Source of the DNA: Streptomyces albofaciens JCM 4342
Lineage (GTDB): Bacteria; Actinomycetota; Actinomycetes; Streptomycetales; Streptomycetaceae
Direction: 5' to 3'
DNA: 64,000 nucleotides
Assembly (NCBI RefSeq): GCF_008634025.1
Contig: NZ_PDCM01000002.1
Span: 62,001 to 126,000, forward strand
Shown: one piece after another, positions 18,445 to 27,915 of the stretch
Layout of the letters: each line of letters begins with the position of its first letter
Numbering within the stretch: the stretch's first letter is position 1
The notes under the pieces: model-generated
Databases searched by the model: none
The model's input: only the letters and a program-made list of their open reading frames with translations
What the model was told of the DNA's origin: nothing
Position numbers and translations under genes: made by a program

Positions 18445-18849
18445 ATGGACCAGCAGCACATTCTGTACGACCCCGAGGGACTCTGGGAGCAGGCGCTGCC
18501 GCTCGACCGCGAACCGTACCTCTCGCTGGTCACAGCCGTCCTGGCCTGGACGGGCCCGGAGCCGGTGCTCCAGCCCCGCGACTATGAGCAGCTCAACCTG
18601 CAGCTGACCGGGCACGCCCGGGCCGTGGCCGGCGACGTCCAGCGGCGCTGCGCCGCACTGCCCAAGAACAGCAAGGCGCGGGCCCTGGCGGAGGTCGTCC
18701 TCGGCGAAGCCGAACGCCGCCTGGCAGCGCGGCCGGACGCCACAGTCGCCTGTGTGCAAAACCGTGCCCGCCTCGTACGGGCACTGTACGAACGCCTCGA
18801 CCACCTGAAGGCTGCCGAACGGCCTGCCCCCGCCACTACAGCGCCCTGA
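18445..18849 (+). CDS. DUF6415-family protein
   Basis: The 134-aa acidic helical protein (LEPYLSL-type helix, NLQLTGHARAVAGDVQRRC, ARALAEVVLGEAERRLAA, ARLVRALYERLDHL) matches the layout of DUF6415, a short Streptomyces family without known function that is often found near XRE regulators. I start it at the ATG in GCGCACATGGAC. The gene diverges from the XRE-TPR regulator with about 200 bp between them and may be its target. Confidence 0.72.
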   Translation: MDQQHILYDPEGLWEQALPLDREPYLSLVTAVLAWTGPEPVLQPRDYEQLNLQLTGHARAVAGDVQRRCAALPKNSKARALAEVVLGEAERRLAARPDATVACVQNRARLVRALYERLDHLKAAERPAPATTAP

Positions 18850-19050
18850 GGAAGCGCTCCAAAACCGCCGCCCGGCGGTACCACCCCATGCCCCCGGGCG
18901 GTACGAAGCCCCGGCGCCGCACCGCCTGCGGCCGCCGGGCTTCCGTCGGCGCGATCCCGCCCGGAGACAAGCACAGCCCGATAGGTTCCGGACCAAGCCA
19001 CTGGGCACGGAGGACCGCATTGCCGACGACATCACCCGCGGCAACGAAAC

Positions 19051-19682
19051 GTGATGACGGCGGTGTCGACCATCGCGTTGAGTGTGCTGCCGCAGATCGA
19101 CGGCGGGAGGCGCTCGCGGAACTGTCCCGCTTCCGGGCGGCCTTCTACGGGTGCCTTCTGCGCGGGCGGATGCGTTCTTCGCGCTGGCCGACGCGCTGTT
19201 ACGTGCGGACAGCTCGACGCGGACGCCGGTGGAGTTGTCGTTGCTCGCTGAACACCAGCGCGGTTATGGCTTGCTGTACGGCGCCCTGAACTACCTGGAA
19301 CACATCTTCCGCCTGTGCAAGCGGCCCCTCGGCCGGACGGGGCCGCGGCTTCGTGACCGGCCCACAGGCGGCGGACCGGTGGACCTGGCTCATCACCGTC
19401 GCGCACACCCGGCTCCCCCTCCCCGGACCGCTCCCGGTCGGCCGGCACAAGCCCGGGGACAAGACCACGCGTCCCAGCAAGAGGCTGACACCGACTCGCG
19501 TCCGGCGCGGGTTCCGGCACATCCGTCCGCACTCCGCGTGTCCGGCTCGTGCACCGAAACCCAGCCGCCCCGGCCCCGGACGCCCACCCGGCACCAGAAA
19601 CCGGCACTCCATCACCCGCTACGACGTCGGCAAGCCCCTCGGATGCCCCGCGACCCTCATCAAACGTGACCGCCGAGGATAG
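19051..19682 (+). pseudogene. DDE transposase remnant with frameshifts and internal deletion
   Basis: The N-terminal part reads VSTIALSVLPQIDGG, ALAELSRFRAAFYGCL and RADAFFALADALLRAD..LLAEHQRGYGLLYGALN in three successive frames. After about 19340 the C-terminal part appears: LTGPQAADRWTWLITVAHT, RLTPTRVRRGFRHIR and APKPSRPGPGRPPG. Both ends belong to one actinobacterial DDE transposase family. The whole catalytic core is missing. Confidence 0.7.
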
Positions 19683-20154
19683 AGAACAAGCTCAGGAGCT
19701 GTCACCGCTGCGGCTTCGGTCACCCCACCGGATCCCACCGGCCGCTTTCCGGCCATCCCTCGCGGTCGCATCGCCGCACAGGACCTGGGCAGGTTGCCGG
19801 TACCCCACGAGCGTGTGGCCGCGGCCGACATGGGTTGCCAGGCCAATCAGAACCGCGCGGCCCTGTATCCCGTGTACCGCGTAGTGCTCGATCCTGGAGG
19901 CGAGCGCCCGGGCTGCCCCTCAAGGCCGGGCTCACCACAGGATCCAAGCGCCTTCGAAGGGTGTGTGGCGCTCTCGCCGAGGCGCACCACGCGCCCGCCC
20001 GGCATGAACCACTCCGCCGAGCCGACCGTGCGACGACGTCAGGTGCCGGGCTGCCCGCTCGGCTTTCCCGGATGACCACATCGGAACGTACCGTTAGCCC
20101 GCCTTCGGCGGGTCGCCTACTGTCTTGGGCCCGACCAGCCTATGGAAAGGCCAG
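19683..20154. other. gene-free stretch
   Basis: I see no supported gene. The DNA may hold the element boundary after the transposase remnant. The last 60 bp should carry the promoter of the next gene. Confidence 0.4.
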
Positions 20155-20781
20155 GTGGTTTCGTTGTCCTCGGCACCGCCCTCTCCGAGTAGTGACCCGA
20201 GCCCAACGGGTTCCGGACCAGTGCCTTCTCCCCGGCATCGGTCACGCCTGCGCCGGGCACGGGAGTGGTTCGGCGGACTGACCGAGGCCAGCAAAGTCGC
20301 CCTTGTCGCAGCGGTGATCACGACTGTCGGTGGAGGGGCGTTCGGTGTGGTCAGCGCCGCCACTACCGCGTTGGGCGGCAGCGGGAGCGGCAGCACCGGC
20401 AGCGATGGAACGCCGCAGAAAGCGGCTCCTGTCGAAACATCTTCCAGGCGCAGCACGCCTGGTGGTCGGCCGGATACATCGGACACCAGCCGGGCCACCC
20501 CGACCGCCGAGTGCGAGGTCCGCTCCAAGGTCCTGTACTGCACAGGCAACAAGGCCGGGGGCAAGTTGTACCGCCAGCGCGACTACCGTTCCGAAGTTGT
20601 CCATACACTCACCGGTACCTCCAGCCGGTATTCATGCTGGGGGCATGGAGCTCCCCACAGCGGAGGCAACGACATCTGGTACTGGACGCACTTCGAGGAC
20701 GAGGACTACTGGGGCAATGTTCCGGCGGTGGACGTGAGCACGAATCAGGACCCCGCCCCCGGCCTGCCTATGTGCTCGTAA
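20155..20781 (+). CDS. membrane-anchored protein with extracellular Cys-containing domain
   Basis: The 208-aa protein has a short basic cytoplasmic N-terminus, one transmembrane helix (SKVALVAAVITTVGGGAFGVVSAA, about residues 46-68), a Ser/Thr/Gly-rich linker and a C-terminal domain with four Cys (CEVRS, LYCTG, YSCWG, PMCS) and many aromatic residues (DIWYWTHFEDEDYWG). The last domain resembles small SH3-like extracellular modules of Streptomyces proteins. I start it at the GTG at 20155, 5 bp after AAAGG; a TTG ten codons upstream is possible. Its function is unknown. Confidence 0.6.
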   Translation: MVSLSSAPPSPSSDPSPTGSGPVPSPRHRSRLRRAREWFGGLTEASKVALVAAVITTVGGGAFGVVSAATTALGGSGSGSTGSDGTPQKAAPVETSSRRSTPGGRPDTSDTSRATPTAECEVRSKVLYCTGNKAGGKLYRQRDYRSEVVHTLTGTSSRYSCWGHGAPHSGGNDIWYWTHFEDEDYWGNVPAVDVSTNQDPAPGLPMCS

Positions 20782-21364
20782 CACCCGTGCTTCAGGGGCA
20801 CCGCCCTCGCCGCCCCACCGGCCCGTGCCTTCCAGCCGGGGCCCGTACAGCGCCCGGCCGCCGGCGCCGGATTGTCCGGTCTCCGCCATCAGCGCGGCAC
20901 CCCTGGCGGTCTCCCCCGCTGTCCAGCCGGTGATGCCGAACAGCAGCCGGACCAGACGCTCGGTGCCTTCGCGCTCACCAGCAGCGGCTCTAGGACAATG
21001 TCCGGCGGTGCCCGCCTGCGGCTGATCGCCTCCGGCTGAAGCAACGGGGCAGCCGCCCGGCTGCCTCCGGTACCGAGTGGCCGACCCGGTCAGCGGCTGA
21101 ACATCTGCGGGGAGCGGGTGCGCCGACGGTGGTAGTCGTCAACGGCGAGCTCAGGCTCTTACCCAGATGAACCAGGGCGGATGCTTCCCGGCCGGTGAGG
21201 ACAGCACCGATCTCGACAGGTTCATGGTCGGGTATGCGTTCGGCGAGCTGCTGGACTGAGGCCGCGGGCGCAGGTGTTGGAAAGGCCAGTAGCGCCAAAG
21301 TGTTTTGTGTTCACGCGAGTTCGTTCCTGTCGATGCCCGCCCATGATCCCGTTAGGGTGGCCCG
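20782..21364. other. gene-free stretch
   Basis: No frame here shows family similarity. A minus-strand frame at about 20990-21298 contains IPDHEPVEIGAVLTGREASALVHLGKSL, which reads like protein but has neither a clear start nor a known match. It may be a gene relic. Confidence 0.4.
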
Positions 21365-22186
21365 ATGACCGACGCGAGCATGGACAGAGTGAACCGCTTC
21401 CGGGCCGAGGCGGCATCCCGGGATCTGCCGTCGGAGGAGGTGGAGGAGTGGATACGTGTCGCCCGCCCGGCGGTGTACATGGCCGAGGGCGGTGACGGGC
21501 CCCTCGTGGCCCGGGTCGGCGGCGACCCCCTGCTGCCGCACGGCGCGCCGAAGCCGTCCGAGCCCTTCGTGGCCTCCGTCGACCTCGCGGCCCTCCCGCC
21601 GGGTGCGACCAGCCTTCCACTGCCCGCCGACGGCCACCTGCTCTTCTTCTCCGGCACCGATGTGGGCGGCATCGGGGGGCAGGTGTCCGACGCGGTGCTG
21701 TACGTTCCCGCCGGGGTCCCGACGACCCCAAGCCCCCTCGAACACAGTTGGCGCGAGCCGTACCGGTCGCGTGAACTGCGTACGGTCTGGCACCAGCCGA
21801 GTGCCCAGATGCCGGAGAGCTTCGCCCTCGACAGATGGGGCGACTTTCCCGAGGACGAGCAGTTCGAACTCGCCGACGAACTCAGCGACGCCTGGGCCCA
21901 CGTGGGCGGCTACCGCCCTTCCTGGGTTTTGCAGATCGGCGGCCATCCGGTCTCGCCTCAGAACGATCCCGTTCACTACGCCCGTACCCCGGAGGAGGCC
22001 GGCCTCGGCGAGCAAGACGGTACGGCCCACGCAGAGGGCGCCGGTGACTGGGCTCTGCTGGCGACCTGGAGGTGCGGCGACGACGTCACGGAACTGGACT
22101 CCGGCGTGGCCCACTGGGTGATCCGCCACCGGGACCTGGCGGCCCGGCGCTTCGACCGGGTCCACCGCTACGTCGAAATGGCCTGA
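21365..22186 (+). CDS. DUF1963 (YwqG-like) protein
   Basis: The 273-aa protein has the DUF1963 pattern: VARVGGDPLLP near the N-terminus, PFVASVDLAALP, GHLLFFSGTD in the middle, HQVGG-like YRPSWVLQIGGHPVSPQND later and the final WALLATW strand. The family is related to Bacillus YwqG and has no known biochemical role. It is a single-gene unit here, preceded by TTAGGGTGG just before the ATG. Confidence 0.82.
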   Translation: MTDASMDRVNRFRAEAASRDLPSEEVEEWIRVARPAVYMAEGGDGPLVARVGGDPLLPHGAPKPSEPFVASVDLAALPPGATSLPLPADGHLLFFSGTDVGGIGGQVSDAVLYVPAGVPTTPSPLEHSWREPYRSRELRTVWHQPSAQMPESFALDRWGDFPEDEQFELADELSDAWAHVGGYRPSWVLQIGGHPVSPQNDPVHYARTPEEAGLGEQDGTAHAEGAGDWALLATWRCGDDVTELDSGVAHWVIRHRDLAARRFDRVHRYVEMA

Positions 22187-22759
22187 CAGCGCGGGGCGGA
22201 CGGCCGGCTCCCCGATGCTCACCGGCCGCCCTCCCTGCCCACGCCCACCCGGCCCGTGCCGCCACCGTGCCGATCGGTCCGGCCGGAACGGGTGCCGCGT
22301 CCTCGCTGCCCCGGCCTGCCCCGCCCCGCGGAGCGGGAGGGATACGGGCGTACACCCCTGGGTCGCCGCCGCGCCCTGCCGAGCGTCGCTTGGTGTTCCC
22401 CGGGCCGCGGCAGCGGCCGTAGGGAAGCTAGTTGGGTGAGCCGTTCCGATCGATGACGAGCAGAGATCGGCTCGAATGGCAAGCAGAGAACGGCTCGATG
22501 ACGAACAGAGATCGGCTCGATGACGAGCAGAGATCGACGCTTCGGTACGCCGACTCGGCGTCCTGATCCGCCAGGACAGCCGCCGTCTGGCCGACGTGGC
22601 GGACATCCCGGAGACAGCGGCAGCTCTCCGCCGGCTCCTGCTGGATGAAAGCGGTTCTTCTCCTGTGCAGAGCCCGCGGCCATCACGCGCGAAAAACGGC
22701 TTCCGATGCCTTCACCGAGCGCAACAGTCAGGGGTTCCGGTCGCTCACGAGAGGTCCGG
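22187..22759. other. gene-free stretch with tandem repeat
   Basis: Apart from the tandem repeat listed separately, the stretch has one protein-like plus-strand segment after the repeat (RRLGVLIRQDSRRLADVAD, ETAAALRRLLLDE, about 22545-22655). It lacks a start codon and ends soon after, so I treat it as a possible relic. Confidence 0.4.
22452..22538 (+). repeat. four tandem copies of a 22-bp unit
   Basis: The unit GATGACGAGCAGAGATCGGC+TC occurs four times head to tail with a few changes; the second copy is 23 bp. There are no spacers, so it is not a CRISPR. It could bind a protein or be a slipped-strand expansion. Confidence 0.7.
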
Positions 22760-23359
22760 TTACGCCCGCAGTCCGTCCACCGCCGTGTCGATCGCCGCCA
22801 GGGCCGCCGCCCTGTCGAGCCCCGCCCTCGATACGAGCGAAAGGCCCTGGACGACATAGAGCAGGAGCTGCGCCTGGGCCTCCGGAGAACGGGTGTCCGC
22901 GACCTCTCCGGCGGCCTGTGCGCGGCGGAGTGCGTCGGCGACGATGCTGGTGAAGCGGCGGTACGAACGGGCGACGATCTCCGTGGCTTCGCTGTCCTGG
23001 GGGACGAGTTCGGCGGTCGTGTTGCCGACCAGGCAGCCCTGCGGCACGCCCATATCGGAGATCAGTTCGTCCAGCCGCGCGGGATGGGTCAGGATCTCGC
23101 GCAGGGCGGGCAGGAGCGGGCTGGTGTCGAGCGCGGTGACCAGGTGCCGCTCGTACACCTCCCAGTAGAGCCTGACGGCTTCGAGGTAGAAGCGGCGCTT
23201 GTCGCCGAACGCGCCGTAGAGACTGCCGCGCTCGACGCCCAGCGCGCCAACCAGGTCATGGATCGACGTGGCCCCGTACCCCCGGGACCAGAACAGTTCG
23301 AGTGCCCGCTTGAGCGTCTGTTCCCTGTCGAACTCGCGGGGGCGTCCAGTCCGTGCCAC
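22760..23359 (-). CDS. TetR/AcrR-family repressor
   Basis: The 199-aa protein has the TetR DNA-binding domain at residues about 5-55 (GRPREFDREQTLKRALELFW, ATSIHDLVGALGVERGSLYGAFGDK) and a C-terminal domain with VPQGCLVGNTTAEL, as in TetR_C regulators of reductase genes. I start it at GTG 23359; a TTG start 12 codons upstream would place codons inside the operator. It diverges from two SDR genes, and a perfect inverted repeat lies between them, so it probably represses both itself and the SDR operon until a small-molecule ligand binds. Confidence 0.88.
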   Translation of the reverse strand: MARTGRPREFDREQTLKRALELFWSRGYGATSIHDLVGALGVERGSLYGAFGDKRRFYLEAVRLYWEVYERHLVTALDTSPLLPALREILTHPARLDELISDMGVPQGCLVGNTTAELVPQDSEATEIVARSYRRFTSIVADALRRAQAAGEVADTRSPEAQAQLLLYVVQGLSLVSRAGLDRAAALAAIDTAVDGLRA

Positions 23360-23370
23360 GGGCCCAACAC

Positions 23371-23404
23371 TACGACTTCTTGACTCGGCGTTCAAGAAGT
23401 CGTA
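23371..23404. promoter_or_regulatory. TetR operator, perfect 13-bp arms
   Basis: TACGACTTCTTGA and TCAAGAAGTCGTA are perfect inverted arms around an 8-bp spacer, between the divergent TetR and SDR genes. Two further half-sites follow: ACTTCTTGAA at 23419 and AGAAGT ending at 23443. Confidence 0.75.
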
Positions 23405-23476
23405 GCTTCCGCTGCATCACTTCTTGAACGGTCGCACAGAAGTCGGCGCTCACCGGCCGACGCGAAGGGCGGAACC

Positions 23477-24226
23477 ATGGAATTCGCAGGCAAAACGGCT
23501 CTCGTCACCGGATCCGGCGCGATCGGCGGCCTCGGGCACGCGACGGCCGGAACACTGGGCGCGGGCGGAGCCGACGTGATCGTGACCGGCACCGATCCGC
23601 AGCGCGGTGCCCAGGTCGTGGAAGACCTCCGCGCGGCCGGTGGCGGGTCCGCCGGAACGGTGCGTTTCGTCGCTGCCGATGTGTCCGACGTGGCGGGCGT
23701 GCGGCAACTGGCCGAGGAGGCCGGAGCCGTCGACATCCTCGTCAACAACGCGAGCGTGATGACGATCGCCCAGACCACCGGGCAGGGCCTCGCGGGCTAC
23801 GACGCCGCCTTCGCGGTCAATGTGCGTGCCCCGTTCCTGCTCACCGCCCTGCTCGCGGAGAAGATGGCCGCGCGCGGTGGCGGCAGCATCGTCAACGTCA
23901 GCTCCACCGCGGCCGGCCTCGGCATGCCGGGCATGGCCGTCTACGGCGCCACCAAGGCGGCGCTCGAATCGCTGACCCGCACCTGGGCAGCGGAGTTCGC
24001 CGCATCGAACGTACGGGTCAACGCCGTCGCCCCGGGTCCGATGCGCACCTCGAAGGTGGTCGCGGCGATGGGCCCGGACATGGGAGGCATGGGGCTGGCC
24101 ACCGCACTGAAGCGCACCTGCGACCCGGCCGAGGTGGCCCAGGTGATCGCCTTTCTCGCCAGTGACCGGGCCAGTTACATGACCGGGGCGATCGTGGCCG
24201 CCGACGGCGGCCGCACCGCGATCTGA
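23477..24226 (+). CDS. SDR-family oxidoreductase
   Basis: The 249-aa classical short-chain dehydrogenase has the NAD(P) motif in a slightly altered form (TGSGAIGGLGHA), DVSDVA, NNAS, the catalytic Ser in VNVSSTA and Tyr/Lys in YGATK. It ends with SYMTGAIVAADGG. It is the first gene of a two-SDR operon opposite the TetR gene. The physiological substrate is not evident; the arrangement suggests defence against, or use of, a reactive carbonyl. Confidence 0.88.
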   Translation: MEFAGKTALVTGSGAIGGLGHATAGTLGAGGADVIVTGTDPQRGAQVVEDLRAAGGGSAGTVRFVAADVSDVAGVRQLAEEAGAVDILVNNASVMTIAQTTGQGLAGYDAAFAVNVRAPFLLTALLAEKMAARGGGSIVNVSSTAAGLGMPGMAVYGATKAALESLTRTWAAEFAASNVRVNAVAPGPMRTSKVVAAMGPDMGGMGLATALKRTCDPAEVAQVIAFLASDRASYMTGAIVAADGGRTAI

Positions 24227-24241
24227 AGGGAGGCAGAAACC

Positions 24242-24991
24242 ATGGATCGTCTTGCGGGAAAACACGCGCTGATCACAGGGGGGACGAGCGGCATCGGCCT
24301 GGAAACGGCCCGCGAGTTCCTCGCCGAGGGAGCGACGGTCGCCGTCACCGGCCGCTCGCAGGAAAGGCTGGACGAGGCGGCCCGGCAATTGGAGGGCCCG
24401 CTGCTGACCATCGTCAGTGACGCCGGCGACGTGCCCGGCCAGGCGGCGCTCGCGGCGCGGCTCCGCGAGGAGTGGCCGAAGCTCGACATCCTGATGAGCA
24501 ACGCCGCCGACGTCACCCACCTCCCGATCGAGGCGTGGACCGAGGAGGCGTTCGACAGGCTCCTCGCGACCAACCTCAAGTCGCCGTTCTTCCTGATCAG
24601 GGACCTGCTGCCGCTCTTCTCACAGCAGTCCTCGGTCATCCTCGTCGGCTCGGTCTCCGCGTACATCGGACACGAGAACGCGACGGTCTACGGCGCGGCC
24701 AAGGCGGGCCTGCTCTCCTACACGCGCGGGCTGACCCATGAGCTGAAGGACCGCGGCATCCGCGTCAACGGACTGAGCCCGGGCCCGACGATCACCAACG
24801 CGTTCGCTCCCCTCGGCCCCGAACGCCAGGCCGCCCTCTACGAGGAACTCCGGCAGACCGTGCCTCTTCACCGCCTGGGAACCGCCACCGAACTGGCGAA
24901 GGCGGCGGTCTACCTCGCCTCGGACGAATCCGCCTACACCGCAGGGACCGTGCTGCGCGTTGACGGGGGCATCGGGCAGCTCGCTTACTAG
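24242..24991 (+). CDS. SDR-family oxidoreductase
   Basis: The 249-aa protein carries TGGTSGIG, a Ser-Asn variant of the NNAG motif (MSNAAD), catalytic Ser in LVGSVSA, YGAAK and PGPT. It starts 16 bp after the preceding SDR gene with a GGGAGG site and is clearly in the same operon. The two SDRs differ in sequence and probably act on different substrates or form successive steps. Sequence alone does not reveal the substrate. Confidence 0.9.
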   Translation: MDRLAGKHALITGGTSGIGLETAREFLAEGATVAVTGRSQERLDEAARQLEGPLLTIVSDAGDVPGQAALAARLREEWPKLDILMSNAADVTHLPIEAWTEEAFDRLLATNLKSPFFLIRDLLPLFSQQSSVILVGSVSAYIGHENATVYGAAKAGLLSYTRGLTHELKDRGIRVNGLSPGPTITNAFAPLGPERQAALYEELRQTVPLHRLGTATELAKAAVYLASDESAYTAGTVLRVDGGIGQLAY

Positions 24992-25054
24992 GTCACTTCT
25001 GATGGCTCTTGTCGGTCGGGGTGGACCCAGCTCTGAGCCGGGCACGCGTCGGGC

Positions 25055-25465
25055 ATGGTGCGGCGACATGAACTGACCGATGCGCAGTGGCGGAAGATCG
25101 AGCCGTTACTGTCGGCCAACGGCCGGCGCGGTGGGCAAGGGGCCGATCACCGCACGGTGGTGAACGGCGCGTCGTACCGGGCCCGGACCGGGGTGCCCTG
25201 GCCGGATCTGCCGGAGCGGTACGGGCCCTGGCTGACCGTGCATGAGCGGCACTGTCGGCGGTCGGCGGACGGCACCTGACAGCACGTCCTGGCACAGCTG
25301 CAGACCCAGGCGGATGCCGGCGATCCCGCCGGTGCCCTGCCTCGCGAGCTGGGGCCGGAGTGGGCGGTGAACCTCGGCTCCACCTGCTCCACCTCCTGCC
25401 GGGCCCGCCAGCACGCGACCGGGGCCCGGCACCGCCCGCCGTCCGTCTTCCCGCAAAAGGGCTGT
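25055..25465 (+). pseudogene. IS5-family transposase remnant
   Basis: The start reads RRHELTDAQWRKIEPLLSA, GASYRARTGVPWPDLPERYG and TVHERHCRRSADGT, the usual N-terminus of this family. A TGA stops the frame at 25277. The STSCRARQHATGARHRPP motif then appears in another frame, and nothing of the rest survives. The aldo/keto reductase gene starts 50 bp later. Confidence 0.75.
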
Positions 25466-25518
25466 ACCGCCCGTGTTCCGGCGTCGAGTGTTGCGGATCA
25501 GTGGGATCCGAGGTGGCG

Positions 25519-26505
25519 ATGCGCCACACCCCGCTCGGAACGCTCCAGGTCTCGGCGCAGGGACTGGGCTGCATGAGCATGAGCGAGTACTACGGCCGGT
25601 CCGACTGGGACCGGGCTCTCTCGGCCGTCCACCGCGCCCTGGATCTGGGCGTCACCCTGCTGGACACCGCCGACATCTACGGCGCCGGCCACAACGAGGT
25701 CCTGCTCGGCCGTGCGATCGCGGACCGGCGCGAGGACGTGTTGGTCGCCACCAAGTTCGGCATCGACCGCTCGACGAGTGATCACCGTCGCCGTGTGCGC
25801 GGGGAGCCGGACTATGTGCGCCGCTGCTGTGACGCCTCACTGCTGCGCCTGGGCGTCGAGCACATCGACCTGTACTACCTGCACCGGCCACCGCAGGATG
25901 TCGAGCTCACCGAGACCGTCGGGGCCATGGCGGAGCTGGTGGCCGCGGGCGAGGTGCGCCAACTCGGGCTGTGCGAGGTCGACGCGGACCAGTTGCGGCA
26001 GGCGCACGCCGTGCACCCGATCGCCGCGGTGCAGAGCGAGTACTCCCTGTGGAGCCGGGATGTCGAGGCCGTCGTACCGACCATGGCCGAACTCGGCGTC
26101 GGCCTGGTGTCGTACGCGCCGCTGGGGCGCGGTTTCCTGACCGGAAAGGGGGACCCCGGCTCGCTGGCAGAGAACGACTCCCGACGCGCCCACCCCCGGT
26201 TCCAGGACGATCACGCGGCCGTCAACCGGCGACTGGCCGAGACGGTGGGCACGCTGGCGGCGCAGATGGGTATCACCGGCGCACAGCTCGCACTGGCCTG
26301 GGTGTACGCCCGCAGTCGGCAGCTGGGGATCTCCGCGGTACCCGTCCCCGGCACCAGCAGCCCGGAGCACGTGGCCGAGAACGTGGCCGCGCTCACGATC
26401 CCGCTGGACGACGCGGTGCCGGCGCGGCTCGATCCGCTCGCCCGGGAAGTGTCCGGTGAACGGCACGGCGCGCTCCAGGCTTTCCGACCCCGGGTGCAGC
26501 TGTGA
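25519..26505 (+). CDS. aldo/keto reductase
   Basis: The 328-aa protein has the AKR tetrad: Asp in LLDTADIYG, Tyr in the same motif, Lys in VATKFG and His in YYLHRPP. It also has GLGCMSMSEYYG at the start and PGTSSPEHVAENV near the end for NADPH binding. It should reduce aldehydes or ketones with NADPH. I start it at ATG 25519 after GAGG; a GTG two codons earlier is possible. It overlaps the next gene by 4 bp and begins a four-gene operon. Confidence 0.9.
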   Translation: MRHTPLGTLQVSAQGLGCMSMSEYYGRSDWDRALSAVHRALDLGVTLLDTADIYGAGHNEVLLGRAIADRREDVLVATKFGIDRSTSDHRRRVRGEPDYVRRCCDASLLRLGVEHIDLYYLHRPPQDVELTETVGAMAELVAAGEVRQLGLCEVDADQLRQAHAVHPIAAVQSEYSLWSRDVEAVVPTMAELGVGLVSYAPLGRGFLTGKGDPGSLAENDSRRAHPRFQDDHAAVNRRLAETVGTLAAQMGITGAQLALAWVYARSRQLGISAVPVPGTSSPEHVAENVAALTIPLDDAVPARLDPLAREVSGERHGALQAFRPRVQL

Positions 26506-27134
26506 CCGGCCCGCAGAACCGCGGGCGGGGACGGCCCCGCGAGGCCGCGCACGAGGAGCGCGTACTCAGCGCCGCCGCGCAACTGCTCCTGGAAGGCGGC
26601 GTCGCCGCGTGCACGGTCGAGGCGGCGAGCCGCCGCAGCGGGGTGAGCAAGCCCGCGATCTACCGGCGCTGGCCGCACCGCACCGCGCTGGCGATCGAGG
26701 CCTTCGCCGCGCACATCGACCGCCTGGTGCCGCTGGCCGAAACCGGGGACAGCGCGCAGGACCTGGTCCAGGCCGTCGCCCACCTGGCCGAGTACCACCA
26801 AGGCCGCGACGGCGTCGTCTTCGCCCAGCTCGTCGCCGCCGCCGTGCTGGAACCCGGCACCGCCGAGCTGCTCAACGCCCGGTTCTTCGCCCCGCGCCGC
26901 GCGGCGCTCCAAGCGCTGTGGGAGCGCGGGGTCGCGCGCGGCGAACTCGACCCGCACGTCGAACCCGATGCGGCGATCGATCTGCTCTTCGGCCCGGTGG
27001 CGTTCCGCCTGCTGCTGGGCCACCAGCCCGTCGACGTGGATTCCTGCGTGCGCCTGGCCCGCACCGCCGTACAGGGCCTGCTCCTCACCCGACCGACCAC
27101 CCCGTCCCCGTCACCGACGGCAACCGGAGGTTAG
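26502..27134 (+). CDS. TetR-family regulator
   Basis: The 210-aa protein has a TetR HTH at residues about 10-60 (RGRPREAAHEERVLSAAAQLL, CTVEAASRRSGVSKPAIYRRWPHR) and a TetR_C domain (DGVVFAQLVAAAVLEPG, FGPVAFRLLLGHQPVD). The GTG start overlaps the reductase stop, and GGAGG before the following gene lies within its last codons. It probably controls the operon it sits in. Confidence 0.9.
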   Translation: MTGPQNRGRGRPREAAHEERVLSAAAQLLLEGGVAACTVEAASRRSGVSKPAIYRRWPHRTALAIEAFAAHIDRLVPLAETGDSAQDLVQAVAHLAEYHQGRDGVVFAQLVAAAVLEPGTAELLNARFFAPRRAALQALWERGVARGELDPHVEPDAAIDLLFGPVAFRLLLGHQPVDVDSCVRLARTAVQGLLLTRPTTPSPSPTATGG

Positions 27135-27198
27135 AACCATCCTTCCCCTCACCGACACTCCCCAGCAGCCCCATGCGAAATTCCCGGGGCGCACCCTA

Positions 27199-27915
27199 GT
27201 GACCTCGCATTCGTTCAGCTTCGCCCGCCGTGAATGGATCGAGGCGAGCGCGCCGCTGTCGGAGCAGTTCCGGGTCGTGGCGGTGGACGCACCCGGCCAC
27301 GGCGAGGCGCACGCGGTCCCGGGCTACACGATGGCCGAGATGGCCGCCGCGTTCGCCGCCACGATCAACGAACTCGGCCTGACCGACTACGTGCTGGTCG
27401 GCCACTCGATGACCGGCAAGATCATGCAGATCCTTGCCGGCCGGGCCGGCGCCGAACTGGGGCTCGCGCATCCACCGGCGAAGCTCGTGCTGATCACCCC
27501 CACGCCGCTCGGGCAAGAGGTCGGCGGCGAGGACCTGCCGCGCGAACTGTTCGAGAGCCGCAGGGACGACGCAGACGCCAAGAAGTTCGTGCTGGACCGC
27601 ACCGCGCTGCCGCTGGAGCCGGACGTGTTCGACCGTGCCTGCGAAGACTACGCGCGGATGAATCGCAAGGCCTGGGACGCCTGGCTGAAGGAGGGGATAT
27701 ACGAGGACTGGGCCGAGCGCGCCGCGCCGATCGACGTCGAGACCCTGCTGATCGTCGCGGACGGCGACCCGACCTGGGGCCTGGAGATGCAGAAGAAGCT
27801 GACGGTGCCCCACCTGTCCAACGTCACGATCGCGTCGATCGACTGCGGCCACCAGGTACCGATGGAGGCACCGCAGGCCCTGTCCGACCTGATCACCGCC
27901 TTCGCCGCGTCATGA
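27199..27915 (+). CDS. alpha/beta hydrolase
   Basis: The protein has the nucleophile elbow GHSMTG, the acid in LLIVADGDPTWG and the His in DCGHQVPMEAP. The HSFSFARREWIE segment near the start is the oxyanion-hole region. The start is uncertain. A perfectly placed GGAGG (27126-27130) points to an ATC codon at 27139, which is in frame. The first usual start codon is the GTG at 27199, giving 238 aa. Either AUC is used or a point change has damaged the original start. The end overlaps the next gene by 4 bp. The substrate is unknown. Confidence 0.85.
   Translation: MTSHSFSFARREWIEASAPLSEQFRVVAVDAPGHGEAHAVPGYTMAEMAAAFAATINELGLTDYVLVGHSMTGKIMQILAGRAGAELGLAHPPAKLVLITPTPLGQEVGGEDLPRELFESRRDDADAKKFVLDRTALPLEPDVFDRACEDYARMNRKAWDAWLKEGIYEDWAERAAPIDVETLLIVADGDPTWGLEMQKKLTVPHLSNVTIASIDCGHQVPMEAPQALSDLITAFAAS

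Noticed and set aside
22452..22538. CRISPR array
   Set aside because: The repeats are directly adjacent with no spacers, and no cas gene is present.
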